A stretch of DNA of 64,000 nt. Origin: Syntrophomonas sp. Lineage in GTDB: Bacteria > Bacillota > Syntrophomonadia > Syntrophomonadales > Syntrophomonadaceae. The translations under genes and the position numbers were made by a program. The notes beneath the pieces were generated by a model that ran no database searches, was not told the DNA's origin, and worked only from the letters and a program-made list of their open reading frames with translations. This document shows positions 35,299 through 45,817 of this stretch, one piece after another (position 1 is the first letter of the stretch; the number at the start of each line of letters is the position of its first letter). The stretch is taken from the NCBI GenBank assembly GCA_016841425.1, contig JAENZE010000012.1:1-64000 (forward strand), written 5' to 3'.

Positions 35299-37008
35299 TT
35301 GATTAAGCGCCGTATTGCCGGACTGATGTGCGTTTTTCTAGCAGTATTCCTGTTTCTATCCGCCTCTGTCGCTTATTACCAACTGGTAAAGGGCCCTGGC
35401 CTGGCCAGGGAAGCGGCGGCCATGAGAAACAAGAAGATTGAAATTAAGGAATGGTCGCGAGGAGAAATATACGATCGGAATTATTTGCTCTTAACGGGAA
35501 GTACTGCCTCAACGGCTCTTTACTGTCTGCCCCGGGATATAAAAGCCAGCAGCATGCCATCTACTGAAGATCAGAGAATTGCTGAGGCAGCTAAAATCCT
35601 ATCAGCCTGCCTTGACCATACCGAGAGCACAGAAATTAGATTGAAACTGGAACAGGCTAATGCAGCCGGGGGGAGTATCATCAGAATTGCATCTGACCTG
35701 GAACAGCAGGAGATCCAGGCTATTAATGATTCGGGTCTGATTGGGGTAATAGCTGCCCCGGTTTTAAAAAGATACCGAGAAGACGGTTTTTGTGCCCACC
35801 TGCTGGGTTATGTCGGTAAAGGCGAAGATAGTTCCGGAAAGGCAGGGCTGGAGAAGCTTTATAACGATATCCTGGAAGGAAGTCAGACTGGACAGGAGAT
35901 AGTATCGGTTCAGGATGCACGTGGCATTACTATTCAGGGATTGATGTTTCGCATGCGGCAGGAGCAGGATAAGGAGAAAAGCTGTCTGGTTTTGACCATA
36001 GACAGCAGGGTACAGGAACTGGTCGAAAAGGCAATGAATGGTAAGGTAGCAAAAGGAGCGGTAGTAGTATTAGATGTAAACAGCAAAGAAGTCCTGGCTA
36101 TGGCCAGCAGGCCGACTTTTAACCCCTATGCAGACATAGAACAAATAATTATAGAAGATGGGCGCAGCACTCTTATCAATCGGGCCTTAAGCAGGTATCA
36201 TCCCGGATCTATTTTTAAGATACTAGTGGCCTCAGCAGCTTTGGAGGAAAAAGCAGTAGAATTGGAAGATAAATTTTTTTGCTCGGGCAGCTACGAATTT
36301 TCGCAGGATCTTTCCATTTCCTGCTGGAAAGAAGAAGGGCATGGAAAATTATCTTTCCCGGAGGCATTTGCCATGTCATGCAATCCTTCGTTTATTGAAA
36401 TAGGATTAAGGTTAAACAGGAACCGGCTTTTGGATTATGTAGAGAAATTTCATATAACTGATGAAACCTTGTTAGGTTATAACAGTGATCGAGATTATTC
36501 TTACGTAAACATCGAGCCGGGAAAACCAGCTCTGGCTAATGCTTGTCTGGGACAGCAGGGAGTTATGCTTACTCCCCTGCAGATTGCGTCTCTGATTGCA
36601 ACTATAGCTGATAACGGTCAGTGGGCAGCACCATCGCTGGTCCAATATTCCATAAACAAGCAAGGCATAAAAACGTCCCTGGGTACGGCTGATAAAGAAC
36701 AGGTGATCAGTGAGAAAACCGCACGGATAGTGCAGGATTTGATGATAAAGACCGTAAATGACGGTACGGGGAAAACTGCCGCCCTGAAGACAGTACAGGC
36801 AGCAGGAAAGACTGCCACCAGCCAGGAAGGTATAGTAACTGATGGTGATGAAGAAAGAGAGGTTTTAAACACCTGGTTTGCCGGGTTTTTCCCTGCAGAT
36901 AAGCCGCGATGGGCGATAGTGGTTATGGTAGAAGACGGAACCTCCGGAGCCGCTGATGCCGCCCCGGTGTTCAAAGAAATAGCCAACGGCATGCTGGACA
37001 TCCTATAA
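35299..37008 (+). CDS. Class B penicillin-binding protein (FtsI/PBP2-like transpeptidase)
   Basis: The start is the TTG at 35299, eight bases after AAAGGAGG; an in-frame ATG at 35254 has no ribosome site. The 569-residue protein has one N-terminal transmembrane segment, a linker/dimerisation region with GEIYDRNYLLL, and a transpeptidase domain. The latter has S304-I-F-K307, S360-C-N362 and, in place of KTG, K504-T-A506. There are no PASTA domains, so it differs from SpoVD and PBP2x. It crosslinks septal or spore peptidoglycan; which one is not clear. It follows the U32/DUF4911 pair. Confidence 0.88.
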   Translation: MIKRRIAGLMCVFLAVFLFLSASVAYYQLVKGPGLAREAAAMRNKKIEIKEWSRGEIYDRNYLLLTGSTASTALYCLPRDIKASSMPSTEDQRIAEAAKILSACLDHTESTEIRLKLEQANAAGGSIIRIASDLEQQEIQAINDSGLIGVIAAPVLKRYREDGFCAHLLGYVGKGEDSSGKAGLEKLYNDILEGSQTGQEIVSVQDARGITIQGLMFRMRQEQDKEKSCLVLTIDSRVQELVEKAMNGKVAKGAVVVLDVNSKEVLAMASRPTFNPYADIEQIIIEDGRSTLINRALSRYHPGSIFKILVASAALEEKAVELEDKFFCSGSYEFSQDLSISCWKEEGHGKLSFPEAFAMSCNPSFIEIGLRLNRNRLLDYVEKFHITDETLLGYNSDRDYSYVNIEPGKPALANACLGQQGVMLTPLQIASLIATIADNGQWAAPSLVQYSINKQGIKTSLGTADKEQVISEKTARIVQDLMIKTVNDGTGKTAALKTVQAAGKTATSQEGIVTDGDEEREVLNTWFAGFFPADKPRWAIVVMVEDGTSGAADAAPVFKEIANGMLDIL

Positions 37009-37431
37009 TGGGGACATATACTTCAGGGACATTCCTGCCACCACATAATGGGGACATTCCTTCAAACAAAGTACTTCAAGGAAGGTGTGTCCCCTGACCC
37101 TAGCGGGCTGGTGTGTCCCTGTTCCTTAGCCCGAGATTATCACCGTTCTGCCCACCACCCGATGAATCGGTGTATCCCCGTTCCTTAGCTTGAGACCTCC
37201 AGACCTATTCCGACTATTGATGCAAGTTTACCAAAATTCTCTTAGCTCCCAGCCAAGGTGTGTTAAAGGGGCATTTCGGGTTAATTGACGTACATATTAC
37301 ACCATGCTATTATTATAAATATAAAAGGAGTTACCGCTTTTGTGACGGCGGTTAGTCCTAAATGGTTTTAGGCCGCTCTCACGGGCGGCCTGGTTACTTT
37401 CTATGCAACAGACACATGGCATGGAGACATT
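37009..37431. repeat. Intergenic cluster of GGGGACATTCC-type repeats
   Basis: ATAATGGGGACAT occurs twice (about 37007 and 37046), with further GGGACATTCC, TGTGTCCC and GTTCCTTAGC repeats through 37200. GGGACATTCCTTC pairs with GAAGGTGTGTCCC around 37050-37091. A further GC-rich hairpin, AGGCCGC / GCGGCCT, lies near 37370-37391. No gene is visible. Confidence 0.6.
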
Positions 37432-37706
37432 CCGAGACCACTGAAAAAGTCTATTGAGGTAAACGGGTATGCATAAATACACTTGCTCCCAGTCTTCGCA
37501 TGGACAACATTAACTGCTTGTCGATTACCTCCAGGGGTACAGCGCCAATTCGCATCCGTGCTCAGCGGCGCTCTCGCGGCGTCCGTGCCGCTCGCCCCCT
37601 TCCGCTAATCGCCTTCGCAGGATGTTGTTACCCATGCTTCGCCAACGGCCGCCAGTATATTTATACATACCCTGGCGAAGTTTTGGGACTTTTTCAGTGG
37701 TCTCGG
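37432..37706. repeat. 275-base nested hairpin element
   Basis: The terminal 20 bases are a perfect inverted repeat (37432-37451 and 37687-37706, CCGAGACCACTGAAAAAGTC). Inside, GGGTATGCATAAATAC (37465) pairs with 37655-37672 and GCATGGACAACAT (37498) pairs with 37622-37637. The GC-rich centre (37560-37600) has further short stems. Open frames through it are by-products of the repeat. From here to the dnaK promoter (37877) nothing else is recognised. Confidence 0.65.
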
Positions 37707-37876
37707 ACATTCCTGGTACCAAGCTCCCCAAGGCCTGGTGTGGCCCCCTTTCCTTACTCAAGAACCTACCTTAGCATGAGAAACCATCATACTCCCCGCC
37801 ACATCCATGTGACTCACCCCAAAAAATCCGAGCTCTCAGTCCGGGTATTTTAAAGACAAAAAAATCTTGACTATTA

Positions 37877-37905
37877 TTGACTATTGTTTGAAGTGGTATT
37901 ATAAT
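37877..37905 (+). promoter_or_regulatory. Sigma-A type promoter of the dnaK operon
   Basis: TTGACT (37877-37882), 17-base spacer, perfect TATAAT (37900-37905). A second TTGACT lies at 37866. No CIRCE (TTAGCACTC-N9-GAGTGCTAA) and no HAIR (CTTGAGT-N7-ACTCAAG) element is seen between here and the dnaK start. The leader is about 130 bases long. Confidence 0.7.
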
Positions 37906-38044
37906 TTAACTAAAGATATCCCATTATGACCCCTGCATGAATGATTATGCTGGGATCTAGGCAGATTATTTAAGAGAAATGATATTTTAAGGAGTATGAT
38001 GATTAGGACCTTATGGACAATTGGAAAAAGAGGAGGTTGACAAT

Positions 38045-39907
38045 ATGCCAAAAGCAGTTGGAATTGACCTGGGTACAACTAATTCAGTTGTAGCAATAAT
38101 AGAAGGTGGAACCCCCACCGTAATAGTAAACGCCGAAGGATCAAGGACTACACCTTCGGTTGTTGCGTTTAAAGCAGCTAACGAACGACTGGTAGGACAG
38201 GTAGCCAAGCGGCAGGGAGCATTAAATCCGGAGAAGACTTTTTATTCAGTTAAAAGGTTTATCGGCCGCCGCTACTCGGAAACGAATAATGAAAGAGAAT
38301 TAGTTCCTTACACTATTACCAAAGGAAAGGATGATTCGGTACGCTTTAAGGTCGATGATAAATTTTATTCGCCCGAGGAGATATCGGCTATGGTGCTGCA
38401 AAAACTGGTTGAAGACGCCTCTCAATATCTGGGGGAGAAAATAACTGATGCGGTTATTACGGTACCGGCGTATTTTAATGATGCTCAGCGACAGGCTACT
38501 AAAGATGCAGGAAAAATAGCAGGATTGAATGTGCTGCGTATTATTAATGAACCTACTGCAGCTTCTCTGGCCTATGGGTTGGATAAGAAGAAAAACGAGA
38601 CCATATTGGTATTTGACCTGGGGGGAGGCACTTTCGATGTCTCCATACTGGAAGTAGGGGATGGGGTATTTGAAGTTAAATCGACCAGTGGGGACACCCA
38701 TCTGGGAGGCGACAATTTTGATAAAGCTATAGTCAATTGGATGTCCGAAGAATTTAAAAAAGACTTTGGCATTGATCTGAGGAATGATAAACAGGCTCTG
38801 CAGCGTCTTACTGAAGCCGCAGAAAAAGCTAAAATGGAGCTTTCCAGTATGATGGAAGCCCATATCAGTCTGCCCTTTATTACCGCAGATGCCAGCGGCC
38901 CCCGGCACCTGGATATGAAATTAACCCGGGCTAAATTTGAGGATTTAATACATGATCTTCTGGAACGCCTGCGGGAGCCGGTTGAAAATGCTATTAAAGA
39001 TGCTGGGCTTACCGCCGCAGACATAGAAGAAGTAATCCTGGTAGGAGGTTCTACCCGTATTCCCGGCGTTCAAAAAATAGTAGAAGATATAAGCGGCAAA
39101 AAACCTAACATGGGCGTTAATCCGGATGAAGTGGTTGCTGTTGGCGCGGCTATCCAAGCCGGAGTACTGGCCGGAGAAGTTAAAAATGTAGTCCTGTTGG
39201 ATGTTACTCCCTTATCCCTGGGGGTCGAAACAATGGGTGGAATTATGACCAAAATCATCGAGAGAAATACTACCATACCAGTAAGACGAAGCGAAGTATT
39301 CTCAACGGCGGAGGATAACCAGCCAGCAGTGGATATACATGTTCTTCAAGGAGAACGTGAAATGGCGGCGGACAATCGTACTCTGGGCCAGTTTAAACTG
39401 GAGGGTATTCCTCTGGCCACCCGGGGCGTGCCCCAGATAGAAGTAACTTTTGATATAGACGCCAATGGTATCTTAAAGGTGAGTGCCAAAGATAAGAGCA
39501 GCGGCAAGGAACAGACCGTTACTATCAGTGGCTCGTCTAATCTGGATGAATCGCAAATTGATCGTATGGTCAAAGACGCCGAGAAATTCCAGGAAGAAGA
39601 CCGCAGGAAAAGGGAGCAAAGCGAGAAATTGAATGCAGCCGATGCAGCAGTGTATCGGGTAGAAAGGCAGTTAAAGGAAAACGATGCCGGTTTGCCAGCG
39701 GGGGAAAAAGCAAAGGTTGAAACAGTACTGGAAGAACTAAAAGAGGCTATTAAGGACAAGGCTTCAATAGATAAAATAGATCAGCTTATATCCGAGTTGG
39801 AGACCGCAGCGCAGGTCTTATACCAGCAGGGAAAATCCGAATCAGCTGCCCAACCAGGCAGTGAGCAGGGAGACGAGGTAATAGATGCTGAGTATGAGGA
39901 AAACTAA
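38045..39907 (+). CDS. dnaK: Chaperone protein DnaK (Hsp70)
   Basis: The start is the ATG at 38045 after GAGGAGG; a GTG 24 bases upstream overlaps that site. The 620-residue protein is a full Hsp70: [34 protein letters not shown], the [13 protein letters not shown] phosphate loop, [10 protein letters not shown], the [11 protein letters not shown] linker, the substrate domain and an acidic C-terminus ending EYEEN. It heads an operon with dnaJ, cbpM-like and clpB. No grpE or hrcA is present nearby, so nucleotide exchange must come from another locus. Confidence 0.97.
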   Translation: MPKAVGIDLGTTNSVVAIIEGGTPTVIVNAEGSRTTPSVVAFKAANERLVGQVAKRQGALNPEKTFYSVKRFIGRRYSETNNERELVPYTITKGKDDSVRFKVDDKFYSPEEISAMVLQKLVEDASQYLGEKITDAVITVPAYFNDAQRQATKDAGKIAGLNVLRIINEPTAASLAYGLDKKKNETILVFDLGGGTFDVSILEVGDGVFEVKSTSGDTHLGGDNFDKAIVNWMSEEFKKDFGIDLRNDKQALQRLTEAAEKAKMELSSMMEAHISLPFITADASGPRHLDMKLTRAKFEDLIHDLLERLREPVENAIKDAGLTAADIEEVILVGGSTRIPGVQKIVEDISGKKPNMGVNPDEVVAVGAAIQAGVLAGEVKNVVLLDVTPLSLGVETMGGIMTKIIERNTTIPVRRSEVFSTAEDNQPAVDIHVLQGEREMAADNRTLGQFKLEGIPLATRGVPQIEVTFDIDANGILKVSAKDKSSGKEQTVTISGSSNLDESQIDRMVKDAEKFQEEDRRKREQSEKLNAADAAVYRVERQLKENDAGLPAGEKAKVETVLEELKEAIKDKASIDKIDQLISELETAAQVLYQQGKSESAAQPGSEQGDEVIDAEYEEN

Positions 39908-39936
39908 AAGATAAATAATAACGGAGGCTGTTTAAC

Positions 39937-40941
39937 ATGGCAGTACAATATCAGGATTACTACGAGGTTCTAGGTGTGGGGAGAGATGCCGAGGCCAAAG
40001 ATATTAAAGCAGCTTATAGAAAACTGGCTCGCAAATGGCACCCGGACCTGCATACGGGGAAGAAAAAAAAGGAAGAAGCGGAAGAAAAATTTAAACAAAT
40101 AAATGAAGCTTATGAGGTCCTGAGCAACCCGGAAAATAGGTCTAAATATGATCGCCTGGGGAAAAATTGGCGTAACGGGGATAATTTCACCCCCCCGCCT
40201 GATTGGGGGGAGGGAGTTCATTATTACAGTACCGGTGACGGCGATTTGGGTGGATTTAGCGACTTCTTTGAGACACTTTTTGGTACCCGCGGCGGCAGAA
40301 GAACCGCCGGAGCTGATATGGGAGGGTTCAATAGCAGACCTATGCGGGGACAGGATATAGAAAGCGAAATTGAAGTTACCCTGGAAGAGGCTTATAATGG
40401 CGGTACTCGGTCCATAAGTCTTACTTCCAGCAAAGCCTGCTCCGAATGTCAGGGACGCGGAATCGTGGATCGCGGATTTTGCAGCCGGTGTGGCGGCACA
40501 GGCAGCATACCTGAGAGAAAAAACCTGGAAGTAAAAATTCCCTCCGGAGTGGGTGAAGGCAGCATTATACGACTCAAGAATCAAGGGGGAGAGGGCTACG
40601 CAGGCGGAAGCCGGGGTGACCTTCACTTGAAAGTGCGTATCAGTCCGCATCCGATATTTACTATTAAAGGAACTGACCTGGAATCTGAAGTTGTGGTAAG
40701 GCCTGAACAAGCCGTTATAGGAGATAAAATTAGTGCAGCTACTATTGATGGGAATGTAAATGTTACGATTCCCCCGGGAAGTTACAGTGGACAAAGAATG
40801 CGGCTAAAGGGAAAAGGAATGCCCAAAAAGGGAGGGGGACGCGGGGATCATTATTTAGCAGTAAAGATTGATATACCGCGGGACCTTACGGAAGAGGAAA
40901 AGCAGTTATATGCCAGTTTAAAGGACTTGCGAAGGAAGTAG
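39937..40941 (+). CDS. J-domain co-chaperone with half a DnaJ zinc region
   Basis: The ATG follows ACGGAGG. The 334-residue protein starts with a J domain carrying H35-P36-D37 (KWHPDLH). After a Gly-rich linker it has only two zinc motifs, CSECQGRG (C168, C171) and CSRCGGTG (C182, C185), whereas DnaJ has four and CbpA none. Two CTD folds ([30 protein letters not shown]) follow. It can hold one zinc at most. It lies between dnaK and a CbpM-like gene, so it probably acts as the CbpA-type partner of this DnaK. Confidence 0.88.
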   Translation: MAVQYQDYYEVLGVGRDAEAKDIKAAYRKLARKWHPDLHTGKKKKEEAEEKFKQINEAYEVLSNPENRSKYDRLGKNWRNGDNFTPPPDWGEGVHYYSTGDGDLGGFSDFFETLFGTRGGRRTAGADMGGFNSRPMRGQDIESEIEVTLEEAYNGGTRSISLTSSKACSECQGRGIVDRGFCSRCGGTGSIPERKNLEVKIPSGVGEGSIIRLKNQGGEGYAGGSRGDLHLKVRISPHPIFTIKGTDLESEVVVRPEQAVIGDKISAATIDGNVNVTIPPGSYSGQRMRLKGKGMPKKGGGRGDHYLAVKIDIPRDLTEEEKQLYASLKDLRRK

Positions 40942-40951
40942 GGGTAAAGAT

Positions 40952-41233
40952 ATGAGGATGATTAGGATATATTACCATACCGCTCATGATAAACTTCCGA
41001 TTTCCGAGCTGGATATCCATCCGGACCTCCTGGATATTCTTGAGGAATTGGGGATAGTACAGATAAAAGATAATTGTATTGAGTCTCAGGACAGCCGGCG
41101 CCTGTATAAAATGCTGCGCCTGAAAGAATTTCTGGGGGTTAATTTTAATGGGGCAGCGGTTATTGTTGATCTGCTGCAGCGAATAGAGGAATTAGAAGAG
41201 GAGATAGAGCGTTTGAAAAGAGAGGTGAGATAA
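40952..41233 (+). CDS. Chaperone modulator CbpM / HspR-like MerR-type protein
   Basis: The 93-residue protein starts MRMIRIYYH and has a short helix-turn-helix-like part (SELDIHPDLLDILEELGIV), a RRLYKMLRLKEFLGVNFNGA segment of MerR/HspR type, and a C-terminal coiled coil (RIEELEEEIERLKREV). CbpM proteins bind and inhibit CbpA J domains; HspR proteins repress dnaK operons. Position between the J-protein and clpB fits either. Its stop codon abuts the clpB ATG. Confidence 0.75.
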   Translation: MRMIRIYYHTAHDKLPISELDIHPDLLDILEELGIVQIKDNCIESQDSRRLYKMLRLKEFLGVNFNGAAVIVDLLQRIEELEEEIERLKREVR

Positions 41234-43834
41234 ATGAATATGGAGCGGTTAACGCAAAAATCCAGGCAGGCCCTGGCTTCTGCCCAGCAGTTAGCAGCCG
41301 AGCGACATCAGCAGGAAGTAAGCGGTAAACACCTGATGGCGGTACTGGTTAAGCAGGAAGATGGTATCACCCCTAGACTTATGGAACAGGCCGGCATTAA
41401 TGTAGCTAATTTTGAGCAGCGGCTTATCCAGCTTCTGGACAAAGTGCCCGCGGTACATGGTTATGAGAGCCAGGTATACATGAGCTCTGCCCTGGCCCGA
41501 GTTTTGGGTCAGGCGGAAAGGGAAGCCTCAGATCTAAAAGACGAATACATTAGTGTGGAACATATTATTCTAGGTCTTATAGCAGAAGGTGAAAACGATT
41601 TGAAAGCCTTGTTTGCCCAGACAGGCTTATCCCGTGAAGTACTCCTTTCATCTTTAAAACGGGTGCGTGGTTCCCAAAGAGTTACCAGCGATAACCCGGA
41701 GGAGAGCTATGAAGCTTTACAGAAGTACGGACGAGACTTGACCAGATTAGCCCAAGAAGGGAAACTGGATCCCGTAATAGGGCGGGATGAAGAAATACGC
41801 CGGGTAATGGAAATATTATCCCGCCGCACCAAGAACAACCCGGTATTGATCGGGGAACCCGGGGTTGGAAAAACTGCCATCGTCGAAGGCCTGGCGCGCA
41901 GAATCGTAACCGGTGACGTGCCGGAGGGACTTAAAGGCAAGCAGCTTATATCACTGGATATGGGTTCTCTGGTAGCAGGAGCCAAGTATCGAGGTGAGTT
42001 CGAAGAGAGATTGAAAGCGGTTCTGAAGGAAGTTGAACAATCCAGTGGACAGATAATCCTGTTTATTGATGAACTGCACACTGTTATAGGGGCAGGTGCA
42101 GCCGAAGGAGCCATGGATGCCAGTAATCTATTGAAACCGATGCTGGCCAGGGGAGAGCTACGTGCTATTGGCGCTACTACTCTGGATGAATATCGTAAGC
42201 ATATTGAAAAGGATGCTGCTTTGGAAAGGCGTTTTCAGCCAGTTATGGTGAATCAACCCTCGGTGGAAGATACTATTTCCATTCTAAGGGGTCTTAAGGA
42301 ACGTTATGAAGTACATCATGGGGTGCGGATACAGGACTCAGCATTGGTAGCAGCGGCTGTACTTTCGGATCGTTATATATCGGACCGCTTTTTGCCTGAT
42401 AAAGCGATTGACTTGATGGACGAATCGGCGGCCAAGCTGCGTACCGAGATAGACAGTATGCCATCAGAACTGGACGAAATAACCCGCCGTATCATGCAGC
42501 TGGAAATAGAAGCCGCTGCTCTGGAAAAAGAAAAGGATAATGCCTCCAAGGAAAGACACAGTAATATCTTAAAAGAGCTGCAGGACTTGAGAAGCGAATC
42601 GGATGTGATGCAGGGGCAGTGGGAAGCTGAAAAAGCAGCTATTTCCAGAGTCCGTGACATAAAGAGGGAAATGGACGAATGCCGTACCGAGATCGAGAAA
42701 GCCGAGCGGGAATATGATTTGAATCGAATTGCTGAACTTAAATATGGAAAACTAAATGAGCTGGAACGCAAATTGAGAGAAGAAGAGGAAAAAATGCTGA
42801 ATAAGCAGGGCAGCAGCTTATTAAAAGAAGAAGTAGATGAAGAAGACATTGCCCGGGTAGTCAGCCGCTGGACAGGTATACAGGTGAGCAGATTGCTGGA
42901 AGGGGAGAAAGAAAAGCTTATGCACCTGGATGATATACTCCATGAGCGAGTTATCGGTCAGCAAGAGGCGGTAACAGCTGTGGCTGACGCAGTATTGCGG
43001 TCCCGGAGTGGACTGAAAGATCCCAACCGTCCGGTAGGAAGTTTCATATTCCTGGGACCTACCGGGGTAGGAAAGACTGAACTTAGTAAGGCTCTGGCCG
43101 AAGCTTTGTTTGACGATGAAAAGAGCATCATCCGTCTGGATATGTCCGAGTATATGGAAAAACACAGTGTATCCCGACTGGTGGGGGCTCCTCCTGGATA
43201 TGTAGGTTATGAAGAAGGTGGACAATTAACCGAGGCTGTACGCCGCAAGCCTTACTCGGTAGTCCTGTTTGATGAAATTGAAAAAGCTCATTATGATGTA
43301 TTCAATATACTTCTGCAGATACTGGATGATGGTCGTTTAACCGATGGCAAGGGAAGAAGGGTTGATTTTAGAAACACTATAATTATCATGACCTCCAATA
43401 TTGGCAGTCAGGAAATCCTTAATTTCCAGGAGCAAGGCGGTAATTATGAAGAGATGAGAGAGCGGGTTCTGGGCTTGCTGAAGATGAATTTCAGGCCAGA
43501 ATTTCTTAATCGGATCGATGAAACTATAGTATTCCATGCTCTGGAAAAAGAGCAGATTGAAGAAATTGCAGGAATGCTGCTAAAAAATCTCGCTCTTCGT
43601 TTTCGGCAGACGGTACGAGGTCTGCTTACCTGGGACGAACAAGCTCTGGATTATTTAGCCCAAAGGGGTTATGAGCCAGCTTACGGTGCCAGACCATTGA
43701 AACGATTTATTCAACAGGAAATCGAAACCTTATTATCAAGGAAAATCATTGCTGGTGAAATTGGACCTGATGATCGGGTTAATATCAGCGCTGATAATAA
43801 TGGTGTAGTTATTGAAGTAGAGCAAATTGATTAA
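41234..43834 (+). CDS. clpB: ATP-dependent disaggregase ClpB
   Basis: The ATG directly follows the cbpM-like stop, with AGAGGTGAG as ribosome site. The 866-residue protein has the Clp N-domain (two repeats), AAA-1 with GEPGVGKTA and the [15 protein letters not shown] pore loop, a full coiled-coil M-domain (about 400-520), AAA-2 with GPTGVGKTE and GYVGYEEGG, and the C-terminal domain. With DnaK and the J-protein encoded upstream it resolves protein aggregates. The M-domain distinguishes it from ClpA/ClpC. Confidence 0.97.
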   Translation: MNMERLTQKSRQALASAQQLAAERHQQEVSGKHLMAVLVKQEDGITPRLMEQAGINVANFEQRLIQLLDKVPAVHGYESQVYMSSALARVLGQAEREASDLKDEYISVEHIILGLIAEGENDLKALFAQTGLSREVLLSSLKRVRGSQRVTSDNPEESYEALQKYGRDLTRLAQEGKLDPVIGRDEEIRRVMEILSRRTKNNPVLIGEPGVGKTAIVEGLARRIVTGDVPEGLKGKQLISLDMGSLVAGAKYRGEFEERLKAVLKEVEQSSGQIILFIDELHTVIGAGAAEGAMDASNLLKPMLARGELRAIGATTLDEYRKHIEKDAALERRFQPVMVNQPSVEDTISILRGLKERYEVHHGVRIQDSALVAAAVLSDRYISDRFLPDKAIDLMDESAAKLRTEIDSMPSELDEITRRIMQLEIEAAALEKEKDNASKERHSNILKELQDLRSESDVMQGQWEAEKAAISRVRDIKREMDECRTEIEKAEREYDLNRIAELKYGKLNELERKLREEEEKMLNKQGSSLLKEEVDEEDIARVVSRWTGIQVSRLLEGEKEKLMHLDDILHERVIGQQEAVTAVADAVLRSRSGLKDPNRPVGSFIFLGPTGVGKTELSKALAEALFDDEKSIIRLDMSEYMEKHSVSRLVGAPPGYVGYEEGGQLTEAVRRKPYSVVLFDEIEKAHYDVFNILLQILDDGRLTDGKGRRVDFRNTIIIMTSNIGSQEILNFQEQGGNYEEMRERVLGLLKMNFRPEFLNRIDETIVFHALEKEQIEEIAGMLLKNLALRFRQTVRGLLTWDEQALDYLAQRGYEPAYGARPLKRFIQQEIETLLSRKIIAGEIGPDDRVNISADNNGVVIEVEQID

Positions 43835-43910
43835 AGGACCAACCTGAGTGGAGAACCTATTCTCGGCTGCCTGGTTTTGGGAGTAAAGAGAAATCTAATA
43901 TACAATGCAA

Positions 43911-43943
43911 AAGCCCCTGATGGGATGGTCCTGTCAGGGGCTT
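43911..43943. terminator. Terminator after the chaperone operon
   Basis: AAGCCCCTGA (43911-43920) and TCAGGGGCTT (43934-43943) form a 10-bp stem between clpB and the convergent symporter gene. Confidence 0.75.
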
Positions 43944-44001
43944 CAATCGTCGGCCGATTTATTCGTTTTATAACGCTAGCTGCGCCTCATATTGCCGAAA
44001 A

Positions 44002-45363
44002 TTAAGCAGCAGATTGCTCCTGCTTTTTCTCGGTATCCCGGATCTTTTTGAAATCCTGGGTCTCAGCCACTATAACTGACGACAATGCCAGCAGGGCAAT
44101 CAAATTAGGTATCGCCATAGCTCCATTAAAGGTATCAGCAATATCCCATACGATACTTATTTTGGTGATTGCACCGATGAAAGCACAGATGCAGAATATA
44201 ACCCGGTAAGGTATCAAGCCTTTATATCCTACCAGGTAATAAAAGCACTTTTCTCCATAGTAAGACCAGCCCAACACGGTTGAATATGCAAAAAATATGA
44301 GTGCGATGGTGACCAGAGTACTTCCGAACCCAGGCAGGAAAAACCCGAAGGCATTTCCGGTAAGAGAAGCAGCTACGGAAGTATCTGCTCCTATGTACAG
44401 GCCCGACATTACCAGAGCCAGCCCGGTAATTGAACATACTATAATGGTATCCAGAAAGGTACCGGTCATAGATACCACACCCTGCCGACAGGGGTGGTCA
44501 GTTTTGGCAGCAGCAGCAGCTATAGGTGCAGAACCTAGACCTGCTTCGTTGGAGAATACACCTCTGGCCACACCGAACCTTATGGTGGTTCCAATCAAAG
44601 CACCAAAGCCGGCCTGAGCAGTAAAGGCCTGAGTGAATATTACCCCAAAAGCATGCGGCACCAGGGTAATATTAGCTATTATAATGTATATGCCGGCCAG
44701 TATGTAGAATACCGCCATAAAAGGAACTACCACTCCGGTTGCTTTTCCTATACTCTTAACTCCACCCAGTATTACTATTGCTGTTAATGCAGCCAGGATA
44801 ATGCCGGTAATATATGGACTTACTCCAAAACTCGACTGAACTGCACCTGCCACGGCATTAGTCTGTACCAGGTTGCCGATACCGAAAGCGGCTACTGCTC
44901 CAAACAGGGCGAATATCCAGGCCAGCCATTTCCAACCCAGACCCTTTTCAATGTAATACATTGGTCCGCCGGCCATATTGCCATTTTCATCTATAACACG
45001 ATATTTAACCGCCAGCACTGCTTCTCCATATTTGGTAGCCATTCCAAATATGGCTGTGATCCACATCCAGAATACAGCTCCTGGTCCTCCCAGGATAACA
45101 GCTGTTGCAACACCCACAATGTTACCGGTTCCAATAGTTGCTGCAAGAGCGGTCATCAAAGCTTGAAAATGAGAAATGTCACCTTCCGACTCCTGATCCT
45201 GCGATTTAGTAAAAGCAAGTTTGAGACCATAGCCCAGACTCTGAAACTGCCAGAACCCTAACCTTAAGGTTAGAAATACACCTGTACCTACCAAAAATAC
45301 CAGCATCCAGGGTCCCCAGACAAAGCTATTAATGGTACTGATCAAATTAGCAAAAAAGTCCAC
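44002..45363 (-). CDS. Sodium:alanine symporter family (AGCS) transporter
   Basis: The start is the GTG at 45361-45363, nine bases from AGGAGG; the frame extends further upstream without a ribosome site. The 453-residue protein has about 11 membrane segments and AGCS motifs ALAATIGTGNIVGVATA, GGPGAVFWMW, GGPMYYIEKGLG and FSNEAGLGSAPIAAAAAKTDHP. It imports alanine or glycine with Na+. The gene is monocistronic and divergent from the DUF1858 gene. Confidence 0.93.
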   Translation of the reverse strand: MDFFANLISTINSFVWGPWMLVFLVGTGVFLTLRLGFWQFQSLGYGLKLAFTKSQDQESEGDISHFQALMTALAATIGTGNIVGVATAVILGGPGAVFWMWITAIFGMATKYGEAVLAVKYRVIDENGNMAGGPMYYIEKGLGWKWLAWIFALFGAVAAFGIGNLVQTNAVAGAVQSSFGVSPYITGIILAALTAIVILGGVKSIGKATGVVVPFMAVFYILAGIYIIIANITLVPHAFGVIFTQAFTAQAGFGALIGTTIRFGVARGVFSNEAGLGSAPIAAAAAKTDHPCRQGVVSMTGTFLDTIIVCSITGLALVMSGLYIGADTSVAASLTGNAFGFFLPGFGSTLVTIALIFFAYSTVLGWSYYGEKCFYYLVGYKGLIPYRVIFCICAFIGAITKISIVWDIADTFNGAMAIPNLIALLALSSVIVAETQDFKKIRDTEKKQEQSAA

Positions 45364-45616
45364 AACAAAATTCCTCCTCTTATCTCTAAAAAATTGTAAT
45401 CCCCCGTACCGACAATACGGCACAAACCTGCTGCCCTATCAAGCCTGTGAAAAAAACTACAAATACTAGTATTCGCGTTTAATTTTTAAAATCCCTGCTG
45501 CATTCACTGTATACAAATGTTTGCACAAATAAAATTTGTATAACTTGCAATACCTATAAACAAAACTTACAATTAGATAAGCTTTTTCACAGAATAGCGA
45601 TAGGAGGTGAATTGGA

Positions 45617-45817
45617 CTGATAACGAAAGACATGATTATTAAAGATATAGTTGAAAAATATCCTCAGACTCTGCCTGTGTTTGGACAGTTTCAGATGGGA
45701 TGTTTAGGATGCAGTGGTGCTCTCTTTGAAACCCTGGAGCAGGGAGCCGCGGCTCATGGAATCGATGTTGATGCTATGGTAAAAGCACTAAACCAAATAA
45801 TCGTACCTCGTAATTAA
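45617..45817 (+). CDS. DUF1858 protein, probable CTG start
   Basis: The only well-placed codon after AGGAGG (45602-45607) is a CTG at 45617, nine bases away. The in-frame ATG at 45632 is 24 bases off. Starting at CTG gives MITKDMIIKDIVEKYP, the usual N-terminus of DUF1858 proteins, with 66 residues in total. MGCLGCSGA near the middle supplies the conserved cysteine pair of the family, thought to be redox or cluster related. DUF1858 domains occur with hybrid-cluster and DUF438 proteins; here the gene is alone. Confidence 0.75.
   Translation: MITKDMIIKDIVEKYPQTLPVFGQFQMGCLGCSGALFETLEQGAAAHGIDVDAMVKALNQIIVPRN

Noticed and set aside
37500-37853. 117-codon frame between the PBP gene and dnaK
   Set aside because: It starts inside the 275-base hairpin, has no ribosome site and encodes an Arg/Pro-rich sequence typical of reading through palindromic GC-rich DNA.
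37861-38044. CIRCE or HAIR operator before dnaK
   Set aside because: Neither consensus inverted repeat is present.
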